A stretch of 64,000 bases of DNA from contig NW_004450561.1 of the NCBI RefSeq assembly GCF_000321225.1, forward strand, positions 1,619,725-1,683,724, in the 5' to 3' direction. Positions 1 through 10,330 of this stretch are shown here, piece by piece; the first letter of the stretch is position 1, and every line of letters starts with the position of its first letter. The DNA comes from Odobenus rosmarus divergens (taxonomy: Eukaryota; Chordata; Mammalia; Carnivora; Odobenidae). The notes under the pieces are model-generated. The model did not search any database, was not told where the DNA came from, and worked only from the letters and a program-made list of their open reading frames with translations. Position numbers and translations under genes: made by a program.

Positions 1-1239
1 AAATTTTCTTTTCTAAATACTCTACCATATATGTATAGAAAAATATGTGGTTGTTTGCTTTTCTATTTGTTTTTCTTTCTTTTTATTTATTTATGAATAC
101 ATTTGACTTTATAATAAGATTTTAGAATTTGTAAAGGCCAAAAGAAAAACAGAAAATAACAAATACCATATGGTTCTTATTTTAGACTGTTTAGCCTACA
201 CAAACAAAAACCAATTTGAAAATAAAAGATTGGTACAGATTTGTTATTTTATTTAATTGTTTATTGCAAAAAGGAAAGCTATTTCAAAGAGGAGAAAACA
301 CATAAGAAGCCACCACTCTAATACCACAGTGGTTTCTATTTTAAGTCACAGGCAATTTTAAAACAAATAGTGCTTTAAAGGGAAAGCACATTTCAAGGCA
401 ACACCTATAGGAAAACTGAGAGAATCCACTGGAAAAGGGAGATACCCAGAACCCAAAAGCTAACTTTTGCCTATTTAGCCATTTAAATAATTGCTATCAT
501 TTTCTTTGCAAATTGTTAATACTTTGCAGGACAATTATTATGTCAGATCTTTGGTTGATTCTTCTTTCATTTAATCAACTGGCAGTGAATTCCTCCTATC
601 TTCCATTCAAATCTTTCTGTGATACTTCTTTTCCATCGTGCTCAGGGGCTGAGAGTCTCTGTATGAGAATTGGGTAAGGAAAAAAATAGATGGGGGAGGT
701 AAATGGTGGGGACCAAAGAGGGACCTTAGAAGGCTCACATTCTGGAAAACACTCAACTGGAACAAAAGGGAACCATGGTGCATCATAAAGGCAATCTGGG
801 AGTTTTTTCTTGGAGAAAGGAGAACCAAAATAAGACAAATATATCACACAAGGAAGAAATTTTTCTTTTAGAAGAAATTTGAAGGCCAGACAGAGCCAGT
901 TAACTCATTCGCAAAGACCATAAAAAGTAAAAATTGGAATGCCTATAGAACTTGCTTCAAAGCATCAGGCCTAAAATTAGCTTGTGCCTCTAGGAATCTT
1001 ACACTTAAGATCCAAATAATTCATTCACGACCTAGTCAAGATTAGTAGTACTAGGATATTAGCATCCTTGATAGATGAGTAGATAATGTCTATCCTTGGC
1101 AGATAACCTTGTTCATCACATGTAAGATGAGATTATCGGTCCTATTCTGTATACATATTTGAGAATTAAAAAAATATGTATATATGTGCTATGGGTGATC
1201 TATGTAAATAAACTGAAATTATGGTAAATTGAAGTTAGT
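1..1239. other. AT-rich unclassified DNA
   Basis: No gene or named repeat is recognised here. The stretch is AT-rich, with short purine and pyrimidine runs and no long open frame. Old decayed repeat sequence cannot be excluded. Confidence 0.5.
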
Positions 1240-1399
1240 AGGGTTGCCAGATTTAACAGATAAAAATATAGAACTGCCAGTTAATTTGAGTTTCAGATAA
1301 AAAATCACTTTTTAATATAAATATGAAAAAATACTCTTCATTAGTTATCTGAAATCAAATTTAACTGTACTTCTTGTATTCTATTTGATAACTCCAGAT
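1240..1399. mobile_element. Palindromic fossil DNA transposon (MER53-like MITE)
   Basis: The two ends are long imperfect inverted repeats. The left end (from GGGTTGCCAGATTTAACAGA, about 1241-1300) is the reverse complement, with mismatches, of the right end (about 1345-1399), leaving a short loop of about 45 bp. A short non-coding palindrome is the form expected of an old non-autonomous DNA transposon. The MER53 name comes from memory of that mammalian family and was not tested. It has no coding capacity. Confidence 0.6.
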
Positions 1400-1739
1400 G
1401 TTAGGAAAAGAATTAGGGAAAGATTAAGAGTTGAGATTATTGTAATTCTTTGGGAAAAACCAAGGAAGAAAAGGAGGAAGGATGGGAAGAAAGAGAGGGA
1501 ATGAAGGAAAAAGGAAATCTTTTGAAATTCCAAGGAAAGGTGTCCAGCTATCTCTCTATACCTTTTCCGAGAAGGTATGAGAAAAAGGATGAAATATATG
1601 AATACTAGACTATTTCTACTGTGGTAGATCTTTTTCACAATTGCTTCAAGAAGAAGATTAACCAAAATCAGATGGTTATATCTGAAGCAAAATTTAGGCT
1701 TTGATTATATTTTGAATACCATTTCTCTTTTGTTTTCTA
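1400..1739. other. Purine-rich unclassified stretch
   Basis: About 1440-1530 is a low-complexity GA-rich run on the plus strand. The rest is unclassified. No gene signal is seen. Confidence 0.45.
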
Positions 1740-2078
1740 TTAGGAAATATTTCAGACTTATGGAAAAATACAGAAAGCAATGTAACAGATATTCAGGTAT
1801 CTCACCCCAGATTTAACAAATTGTTACCAATTCCATATTGCTTCAGATCATTTTTTGAAAAAAATAATTAGAATTAGGATCGAAGGCCCCCTGTATCCTT
1901 TCCAGTCTTGTTTCTCATTTTTTTTTCCAGTCATGTCACTATTCTGAAGTGTCTTCCTGACATATTTTACGCAGTATTATTAACATATACTTATGTAATA
2001 TGTACATGCATATGTTTGTATGTCCATAAACAAGATATTCTATCATTTGGTTTGATACTTACATTAAAAAAATTTCCA

Positions 2079-2263
2079 GGGGCGCCTGGGTGGCTCAGTT
2101 GGTTAGGCAACTGCCTTCGGCTCAGGTCATGATCCCGGAGTCCCGGGATCGAGTCCCGCATCGGGCTCCCTGCTCTGCAGGGAGTCTGCTTCTCCCTCTG
2201 ACCCTCCCCCCTCTCATGCTCTCTCTCTCTCATTCTCTCTCTCAAATAAATAAAATCTTTAAA
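2079..2263 (+). mobile_element. Can-SINE (tRNA-derived carnivore SINE), full length
   Basis: It starts GGGGCGCCTGGGTGGCTCAG, continues through the tRNA-related body, a CT-rich stretch and CAAATAAATAAAATC, and ends in poly(A). A direct repeat with core TTAAAAAAATTTCCA flanks it (about 2064-2078 and 2259-2273), as expected for L1-driven insertion. The body closely fits the arctoid-type consensus, so it is one of the younger copies here. It lies inside the old reverse L1. Confidence 0.95.
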
Positions 2264-2660
2264 AAAATTTCCATAAAAGGTGACTTTCTTCAACTTGCAT
2301 CATTCATTAAAATTTATGTTTTTGACATTTATCCATGTTGACACACCTAAATTTGGTTATCATTTATTTTAACTGCTGCTCATTATGGAGGTGCTACAAT
2401 TCATCCATTCCTTTCTTGGCAAGTATTTAAGCTGTTCCCATTTTTTCAGTATTATAAACAATGCTATAGTGAATATCCTCATACACCCCCTTAAGCACGT
2501 GTCAGGGAATTCCCCTGGTATATACCTAAAATTGGAATTGCTAGGTTATAGCTTATGAGCATCTTTAATTTGTTAGATATTAATACATTGTTCTCCAAAA
2601 TGGGTTAACAAGTGTACTTTCTCACCAATCATGTATGAGATTTCTCATTTGCTCACATCT

Positions 2661-2867
2661 TTTTTTTTTTTTTTGAAGATTTTATTTATTTATTTGACAG
2701 AGAGAGACACAGCGAGAGAGGGAACACAAGCAGGGAGAGAGGGAGAGGGAGAAGAAGGCTTCCCGTTCAGCAGGGAGCCCGATGTGAGGCTCAATCACAG
2801 GATCCTGGGACCATGACCTGAGCCGAAGGCAGACAGATGCTTAATGACTGAGCCACCCAGGCGCCCC
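2661..2867 (-). mobile_element. Can-SINE, reverse orientation
   Basis: The plus strand reads poly(T), AAGATTTTATTTATTTATTT, a GA-rich stretch and the tRNA-like body, ending GAGCCACCCAGGCGCCCC. The target duplication TTTGCTCAC(A/G)TCT appears on both sides (about 2649-2660 and 2871-2882). It sits about 400 bp from the plus-strand SINE at 2079 and is inverted relative to it. Confidence 0.95.
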
Positions 2868-3015
2868 TTATTTGCTCACGTCTTAACACCTAGGATTTTC
2901 AGATATTAAAAAATTGCCCATTTGGTGAGTGTTGTTTAATTTTCATTCTCTGATTACCACGTGAGATTGAGTGTGTTTTCATATATTTATTGGACCTCTG
3001 ATATCCCCCTTAATG

Positions 3016-3316
3016 TATTATCTTGCTGTATTGGCTTGAGTTGTCTACATGTGCATCAAAATACATTCCTAATTTCTACCTTACGTCAGATTCCCTAACA
3101 GCAGAGAATAAAATGAGGATTCTTGTGCAGGGAATTTATGAAGTGTACACATTCAGGAAAAAATCTGTAAGGGAATGAGAAAAGCAGGGTACAGAAGGGG
3201 AGATGCTCAATAACAATGTGCTTTCAGACAAAATCTAGCCTCAGCCTGATCTCTCAAGTACTCTGAGACATCAATAGCACAGGAGAATCTGTCTGTCTTG
3301 AGGCAAGGAGCTAGGG
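3016..3316. other. Unclassified spacer
   Basis: This is non-repetitive-looking DNA between the old L1 and the solo LTR. No open frame, RNA gene or regulatory site can be supported. Confidence 0.4.
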
Positions 3317-4063
3317 TGAAGGAGAAGAAGAAATTTTCCTCTAAGGTTCTTCTGATTGGGCTAAGAATTAAATTTACCTAAGACAGACTAATAGGAGAAA
3401 AAAACCCAAAGTTTTATTACACATGCATGGAGGCTCAACAATGAAATTGAGGCTTAAAGAAATGACCAAGGCAGGCAATCTTTATACTTTTTGACAAGGT
3501 GGCAATAAATCTGAGAAATTGACACGACAAAGAAACCTTAACTTTGGGACTTTCAGTTAGCAAGGAATTCTAAACAGAATATGGGCTGGGGTGGTAAATT
3601 AATAAAAAGGAACAAGGGTTGTTTATAAGCCAGATTCTCATCTCTCTATTTCCTGTCTCCGGTGATGAGGATGTCTGTTTACCTCCTGGTGTGGGGAGTT
3701 ATATCTTTCGCATGAAAGTTTTATTTCTTGCTTTGTGGGGGGACAGAGAAACTCTGAGTGCCAGTCTTGCACAGGCTGTCTCTTAAGTCGCTCTAATTTA
3801 AAATACTCAACATACCGGGGCGCCTGGGTGGCTCAGTCTGTAAGCGTCTGCCTTCGACTCAGGTCTGATCCCAGGGTGCTGGGATTGAGTCCCACATTGG
3901 GTTCCCTGCTCTCCCAGAGGAGAGCCTGCTTCTCCCTCTGCCTCTGCCCCTCCCCCCTGCTGCTCGTGCACCCTCTCTCTCTCAAATAAATAAATAAAAT
4001 CTTTTAAAAAAATCAACATACCAAAGCGGCATATTTCGGGGCGGCCTGCCCTTGGCCCCTACA
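3317..4063 (-). mobile_element. Solo LTR of an old endogenous retrovirus, reverse orientation
   Basis: Read on the minus strand it starts TGTAGGGGCC and ends in CA, with the polyadenylation-type hexamer AATAAA (plus strand TTTTATT, about 3413) upstream of the 3' end. Flanking sequences taggg (3312-3316) and aaggg (4064-4068) look like a 5-bp target duplication with one mismatch. Excluding the nested SINE (3817-4012) the LTR is about 550 bp. No internal retroviral coding region is adjacent. The family was not assigned; the LTR call rests on termini, signal and flanks. Confidence 0.65.
3817..4012 (+). mobile_element. Can-SINE nested in the solo LTR
   Basis: The head is GGGGCGCCTGGGTGGCTCAG and the tail is AAATAAATAAATAAAATC plus poly(A). 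A perfect 10-bp target duplication TCAACATACC lies at 3807-3816 and 4013-4022. The insertion splits the LTR, so the LTR is older. Confidence 0.95.
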
Positions 4064-6270
4064 AAGGGCTTTTGTACCTCTCCTGGCTGTGTTGCATGGG
4101 GATGGGAATTCACAGACACTCCAGGCTGGGGCAGCTCTCATTGCCCTTGGCAATCCTACTGATGTGAACAAACCAACAATTAATTGCAGCAACCACAGTA
4201 GCCAGCAGAAAGGATCCCTGAGGAGCTGAGATGGGCACCCACCAAATTTTCTATAATTACTATAGTTTTATAATATTTCTCTCCGGCAGGGCCTTCACTT
4301 TCTTTTTCTTCTTCAAAATGAACTTGGTTATTCTTGGACTTTTACTGTTCTGTATGAATCTTTAGTCAGCTTCTCAGGCACCATGAAAATATGGTTTCTG
4401 TTTATTTAACTTTTTTTGATTCTATAATAAAACATACAAATGTATGCTTATATGTTTTATAATTTTTTGTTAGATTTACTCCCAGGTTCCTCAAAGTTCA
4501 TGCTGTTATTATGATTGAGATCTATATTTGCATTGCAGTCGATTTTTAACAACTGTTGCTGATTTATATAGATGTCATTCTTTTAAAATATCCAGAATCC
4601 TGCAATTTTGCTCAATCCTTATTAGTTCTAATGTTTCGTGTACACATATTTTCTAGGCAGATAATCTAGTTGTTAGAAAAGTTTTATTTGTCCTGTATTT
4701 CTTTTCCTCAGAAACTTGCTTTGGATAGAAGCTCCAGAAAACATTGAAGTGGAAGGAGTAAGTGATCTTGTTTTTTTCCCCTGACTTTAAAGGGAATGTT
4801 TCTGACCTTTCCCCTTCAAACTATTTATCAGTACATTCTGATACTCTTTTGCCATGAGGGTTTCTGGTTGTTGTTGCTGTCATTTTTTTTTTTTTTTATA
4901 AAGGAGTATTACCTTTTTTCAAGTCACTTTTCTATAAATATTGAAGTGACCAAATTGTTTTTCTACTTTAATCTTGTAAGTAATGAATTACATTAATACA
5001 TCTTCTAATGTTAAGCCATTCTTGCATTCCCAGAATAAAACTTATTTGGTCACAAAATATGGTTTTTATTTGTGGTAAACCAAATTCAGTAACTGATAAC
5101 TTAATAACTTGTTAAGAAGTTTGGAGCCATGTTTATAAGTGAGATTGGAATATCAGTTTTCTTTCTCATGTTGTCTTCTGGTTTTGATTTCAAAGTTATT
5201 CTGGTCACATACAGAAGTGGGAAGTTTTTAATTTTCCTCTCCATTCTTTAAATACTATCTATAAAATGGAAATTGTGTATTTCATGTTTGTAAATGTTCT
5301 TGTGTGCTTCAAAAGGATAAATAGTCCCTATTTGTTAGAAAAAGATTGTTAATTATTTCATCAAATTTTGATGTTTCCTTTCTGTGCTTAATCTCTTTAG
5401 TCTGAAAGAGTTGTGATAATGTTTCAAACTGTAGTTGTTAGTTTTATAAATTATTTTCAAAATTCTGTCAATTAATGCGTTATAGATTATGTACTTATAA
5501 TGTAAGTTGCATAGAGCTCAAAATTGATATATGTTCTTGGTGAATTGTTCCTTTTATTATTAAGTAATGACACCTTCATGAACTAGAATAATTTTTTTTA
5601 TGTTAAAGCCTATTTTTCTCCAATATTAATGGTGCCACATCATCTTTCTTCTGAACACAGTTCCCCTGTTATATCTTCTTCCTTGCTTTTTACCCTCAAT
5701 CTTTTTTGTCATTTATTTTATGTCTATTATAAAATTAATACAGCTTAATATTAATATTATTTTTATTCAAATTGAGAATCTGTTAACAGATAAGCTTAAT
5801 CTGTTAATATTTATTACACTTATTGATGTATTTGAGCTATTTCTACCATTTTATGTCATGATTTTTTTATGTTGTCATGCTTATAAAATTTTTTTGCTTC
5901 TTTTGTCATTTTCTCATGGCTCTATGGGATTAGAATTCCTTATATCTTATTTTTCCCTCTATTGTTATAGAAACTAGATACTCTGTGTCTATCTTTTGTG
6001 GTTATGCCTAAATTTGCAAATAATCATAGTGATTTAAACATTTTAAAATTCTTATTTCCAGACCCCACCTAAGCAATTGAAAATACTTCATCTCTGATCT
6101 TTCATCCTCATCTTTCATACGATTTTACCAAATTAGTCGTTATTAGTAGTAGGATTTACAACTAATGACTATTTAGATACCAACATAATTGTCAAATTCT
6201 TACTTACGTTGCTTCTTGCACCCAAACATCCTTATAGTATCTGTTCTGGCCTTACTAAATTTCATATTTC

Positions 6271-6469
6271 TTTTTTTTTTTTAAGATTTTGTTTATTTAT
6301 TTGACAGAGAGAGACACAGCGAGAGAGGGAATACAAGCAGGGGGAGTGGGAGAGGGAGAAGCAGGCTTCCTGCCGAGCAGGGAGCCCAATGCGGGGCTCG
6401 ATCCCAGGACCCTGGCTTAATGACCTGAGCCGAAGGCAGTTGCTTAACGACTGAGCCACCCAGGCGCCC
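6271..6469 (-). mobile_element. Can-SINE, reverse orientation
   Basis: Poly(T), TTATTTATTTGACAGAGAGA and the body ending GAGCCACCCAGGCGCCC are all present. The target duplication TAAATTTCATATTTCTT is perfect over 17 bp (6256-6272 and 6470-6486, with one T shared with the tail), which points to a fairly recent insertion. Confidence 0.95.
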
Positions 6470-6963
6470 TAAATTTCATATTTCTTCAAGGGTTTGTGAG
6501 TAGTAAAATCCCTCAGCCTATATTTGAATATTAAATTTTTTTTCCTTCATGAAGTTAATGGATTCTAAACTGACCGTTATTTTTCTCAGCACTTTGAAGA
6601 TATTATCCCAAAGTTTTCTGATTATTTATCTATGTATTCTCCATTTTTCATTGGTTGCTTTAAGATTTTTATCTTTATCCTTACAGTTCTTTTTCACAGT
6701 ACTGTATATAGTTATTTGTTTTAGTTTTTCTGTTTTGTACCTGTGTTACTTCTTTTGAGTACTTAGATCTTACTCTAATTCTTAACAATTATTTCTTCAA
6801 ATGTTGCCTCTCCATAACTCTCTAGTGTTTTCCTCAATAATCAATTAATATATGTTGAACCTTTTTACTTTATCCTCCATTTCTCCTGATAGTTTTGCCA
6901 TATTTCCCACTTTGTTCTTAGATCAAGCTTTAGTTTTGACTAATTTGTTGTTTAACCTCTGTA

Positions 6964-6989
6964 GTGTGTGTGTGTGTGTGTGTGTGTGT
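6964..6989. repeat. (TG)n microsatellite
   Basis: About 13 uninterrupted TG units within the reverse L1 relic. Confidence 0.95.
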
Positions 6990-7660
6990 TTGGCTAGATT
7001 TTTCATTTCAAATTTTTTTGGGGGGATTCAAATCCTCCAATTTTAAGTAATACTGTTCTTTTCTTCCATTATGTCTTTAAACCTCTATAATGATTGAAAT
7101 GTTTTAAGTTTTACAGATTCTTTTTCATGCTGTATGGTTTCATATCTTTAGGTGCTAAGTCTCCTGTTTTGCCTGCTGATCCTCTCTTTGATAGTGAATT
7201 GTTTTTTTCTCCCCTGTGGTGCGCATCTGAGTCGGGTGGGTTTATTTTTTTGGAGAACATCTTCAGCTGTGTGTGTGTTTGTGTGCGCATGCAAATTCTT
7301 TGTGTTCGGAATACTGAATGTTCCAGAAAGCAGTTTCATTTTGCTTCTGATAAAGGTCTTACAACAATTTTTATATAAATTTTCCGGTTTGGTAATCTAA
7401 TATAAACTGATTTTGCTGCTATTAATAGAGACCCTAGATATAAAGGTTAATTTTCTTGGATAAAACTAGTCTGCAAGTACGCTGTCCATGGTTGCTATAC
7501 ATCTTGATGAAATCCTCAGGGAGTCGGGGTCATTTTCTCTTTACCTCATCATCCTTAATACACAGCTTACATTCTTTGGCTGTTAGACCTCAAACTATTG
7601 CATCCTTCCTCAAGAGAGAAAGCAGGAGAAAGTGGGAGGGAAAAAATGTACTTACCTGCC

Positions 7661-7913
7661 ATAAGGAGCCTTCTAAGTCATCTTATTATAGATAATTAGC
7701 CAAAACTATTTAAGTAACCACAGCTAGCAGCTGAGTACCCTTCCCTCCCTGAGCACGTTTAACTGAGCACATTCTCAATCCTAGTAATAGGCATTCTCTT
7801 AGTAAGGAAGAAGGGGAGAATGGATATGTGATAGATACCTGGCAGTCTCTGTAAAACCAATTAAGCAGATATAATTAATTTGGGCATCATACTCATGTGT
7901 ACTGGTCTGTAGG
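7661..7913. other. Unclassified spacer
   Basis: No repeat family or gene was recognised between the L1 relic and the next SINE. Confidence 0.4.
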
Positions 7914-8099
7914 GTTTTTTTTTTTTTTATTTTTTTAATGGGGGAGGGGCAGAGGGAGAGGGAGACAGAGAGAATCTTAAGCAGACTTCATGCCCAGCAC
8001 TGAACCAGCTGCGAGGCTGGATCTCACAACCCTCAGATCATGACCTGAACCAAAATCAAGAGTCAGAAACTTAACCGGCTGAGTCACCTAGACACCCCC
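7914..8099 (-). mobile_element. Diverged Can-SINE, reverse orientation
   Basis: The poly(T) tail, a GGGGAGGGGCAGAGGGAGAG block, GATCATGACCTGAACC and a decayed head (gagtcacctagacacccc) are recognisable. Many substitutions and a modified head mark it as an older subfamily than the copies at 2079 or 6271. No clear target duplication remains. Confidence 0.85.
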
Positions 8100-8566
8100 T
8101 AATCTGCAGTTTCAATTTCTTATAAGTGATGTTTTCCCCACCCATGGTTCTGGGAAATTTGCAAGCTTACTTGGAGCATCTTAGGCTATTGGGTGAGAAT
8201 TTTCTAATTCCCTTTCCCATAGATACAGTAATTCTTCAAAGTTTTAGTCTATATACAGGGGATTCAGTTATAGCCCTAGCTTTCTTTGAGTTATACCTAT
8301 TTATTTGTGCTTTTTTTTTGTTATATAAAAAAAAAACTTTGATATTGTGCTTTACCCAGTTTTTCTATTTATTTGTGGTGAGAGGTGAGACTGTCCATAT
8401 TGGCAAAAATGTAGTCAAATTACAAAAGTGGACTTTTACCTCAGGACACTTGGTTTCACTCATCCGTTCTCTATTTGTATCTAGTTCTAAACAAATTAAG
8501 TAATGGTGACACCTCTGTCTCAGCAGAGAATATATTTGGTTAAAAAATTTGTTTTTCACAGATAAA
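8100..8566. other. Unclassified AT-rich DNA, possibly further L1 relic
   Basis: Text such as 'ggtttcactcatccgttctc' resembles antisense L1 prose but cannot be placed firmly. An open frame at 8126-8503 (125 codons) has low-complexity hydrophobic content and no recognisable domain, so it is not called as a gene. Confidence 0.4.
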
Positions 8567-8592
8567 TTCTTTCTTTCTTTCTTTCTTTCTTT
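8567..8592. repeat. (TTCT)n microsatellite
   Basis: About six tandem TTCT units just upstream of an AT-rich tandem array. Confidence 0.9.
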
Positions 8593-8599
8593 ATATTAT

Positions 8600-8766
8600 T
8601 TATATTATTCCTTAATAAAGTTAAATAAATTATTCCTTAATAAATATTTTAAATCAATTAATTAATAATTAATAAACTATAAAATAAATAAATAATTCCT
8701 TAATAAAGTTAAATTATTCCTTAATAAAGTTAAATTATTCCTTAATAAAGTTAAATAAAGTTAAAA
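8600..8766. repeat. AT-rich minisatellite, 21-bp unit
   Basis: The unit ATTCCTTAATAAAGTTAAAT recurs, starting near 8607, 8632, 8695, 8716 and 8737. The last three starts are spaced exactly 21 bp apart, and an AT-rich interruption separates the early copies from the late ones. The high identity of the last three suggests recent tandem expansion. Confidence 0.88.
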
Positions 8767-8860
8767 AGATCTCTCTCTAGTCAAATAGCAGTATGTGGGA
8801 GTGAGGAGGTAGGAAGGGAGGGAGATGGGCAATAAAAAGGAGAATTAAAAAAATATTTTT

Positions 8861-9046
8861 TAAAAGATTTATTTATTTGAGAGAGTGAGTGCGGGAGTGG
8901 GTGGGAGAGGGGCAGAAGGAGAGAATCTCAAGCAGACTCTCACTGAGCACAGAACCCTATGCTGGGCTCTATCTCACAACCCCCAGATCATGACCTGAGC
9001 GGAAATCGAGTCAGATGCTTAACTGACTGAGCCACATAGGTGCCCC
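8861..9046 (-). mobile_element. Older Can-SINE, reverse orientation
   Basis: It reads TTTAAAAGATTTATTTATTT, then a GA-rich stretch, CAGATCATGACCTGAG, and ends GAGCCACATAGGTGCCCC. The diverged head indicates an older subfamily. It immediately follows the AT minisatellite. Confidence 0.9.
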
Positions 9047-9759
9047 TCAAAATATATATCCCCTTAATCCTGATGAAGGAATTGATTAATGACTATACAG
9101 CAAGTTAAGAAAAAAATTCACTGTAAAACATTAAAAGATATTCTAGAAATTTCATTAGCTTGTATGACTTCAGGGATGCCACTATTTTTTTCGTTGCCCT
9201 TTTCTCCATTTGGAAGTTAAGAGAAATAATGTTTTCTTATTTTCACACTTTAAAATCTTTTTTATGATTTGAAAATTACTGTAACTACACTACAAATGTT
9301 GAGATGCTGTCTTAAAGATAGCCGTTTTGAGGAGGACATGATAACCTCAGTATATTGCCATGAGAATTTTCCCTTAAAACAATGATTCCTGATTCCCACT
9401 AGCATCTAGAATCTGGACACAGCCTATAGGTGACCCCAAAGGCCATTGGAAAAACTAAGAACAGCTATAGCAGAATTTTTTAGTATTCAATATTTACTAT
9501 GTTCAGCTTTTATAGAATCTCATATTCAGTACATATTCTTTATTTATAGTTATGAAGGAAATAAGATAGAAAATGAAAGTTGGGGCTAGGGATTAGACTT
9601 TAGAAGACATTGATAATTATGCTTCACAGTTTCCTGAAGGTTTCCACCTTAATCAGTGGTTTCATCACTCAGGGGCTCCTATTAAATAATCTAAAATGTT
9701 GGCATGCGTGCATCTCCAAACAGGTAGAAATAGTCATAATTTATATAAATAACAACTAA
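9047..9759. other. Unclassified DNA
   Basis: No repeat family or gene is recognised, and there is no open frame of note. It begins a 14-kb tract with no Can-SINE. Confidence 0.4.
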
Positions 9760-9814
9760 GCACCATGCTTTATCCATCTCTATTAGACAGGTTCCATTCC
9801 TTCCCTTGCCCCCA

Positions 9815-10325
9815 GTAAACAGAACCCCTACTGTAACAGGATCTTTCAATTACAAGTAATAGAATATTCAACTGAAAGTATCTTAATATAAGGATTTTCA
9901 CTTTATATAAGAAGAAGAGTTCTGGTTGTACACTTGCCAATGGAATCAGGAAATAAACGAGATCATCATAGATCAAGATTTCTCCGACATAATCAGAGTA
10001 TCACTTTATTTCTTAGACTTGTCCTTTTGTGGTCATAGATCTTGCAATTCTGGGCAACATCCAGTGAAAGAACAGAGAGAGAATTCTTTCTTAACATCTT
10101 CTTGTATTATTGAAGAAAATATTCCCCAGAATCTTCTCAGCAGCTGTTCCCTTACATCTTATGGGGCATAACTGAGTCACATGCCCGAGTCAGCTACTGG
10201 CAAAGTACACTGTGATTGACTTAGTCAAATCATTTGGCTCACTGTCTTGAGCACATTGGTTCTGTTAGCAAAGAAAAGGAGAATATGGCTGTTGAGAATA
10301 TAATCAACAGTGTCTACCATAGCTA
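9815..10325. repeat. Ancient interspersed repeat, family not assigned
   Basis: The stretch contains phrases common to an old mammalian repeat, such as 'tcaattacaagtaatagaat', 'cttctcagcagctgttccc', 'actgagtcacatgcc' and 'tcatttggctcactg'. I recognise the pattern but not a secure family name. It is strongly diverged. Short open frames across it (9926-10171, 10234-10422) are therefore not genes. Confidence 0.45.
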
Positions 10326-10330
10326 CACTT

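Larger units (their letters stand above)
1745..3012 (-). mobile_element. Old L1 (L1M-type) 3' region, reverse orientation
   Basis: The plus strand reads as the reverse complement of the end of L1 ORF2 and its 3' UTR. Typical phrases are the 'atccatgttgacac' block, 'attataaacaatgctatag', 'ggaattgctaggttat' and the 'accacgtgagattgagtgtg' block, in the order expected for an antisense L1. It is heavily diverged, with all frames broken. Two younger Can-SINEs (2079-2263 and 2661-2867) are inserted in it, so the L1 is the older element. Confidence 0.72.
4270..7660 (-). mobile_element. Long old L1/HAL1-type relic, reverse orientation
   Basis: The plus strand follows the reverse complement of L1 ORF2: 'gttaagccattcttgcattc' near 5011, 'cagcactttgaagatattat' near 6589, and the 'ttggagaacatcttcagctgtgtgtg' region near 7250 (partial matches to remembered old L1). 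All frames are broken. A SINE (6271-6469) and a TG microsatellite (6964-6989) interrupt it. The boundaries and its unity as one element are uncertain; it may be several old fragments. Confidence 0.6.

Noticed and set aside
8126..8503. 125-codon hydrophobic open frame
   Set aside because: It sits in probable L1-derived AT-rich DNA and has low-complexity content typical of chance translation of T-rich sequence.
8567..8766. Regular short repeats that might suggest a CRISPR-like array
   Set aside because: Units are contiguous without unique spacers, and the host is a mammal; this is simple tandem repeat DNA.
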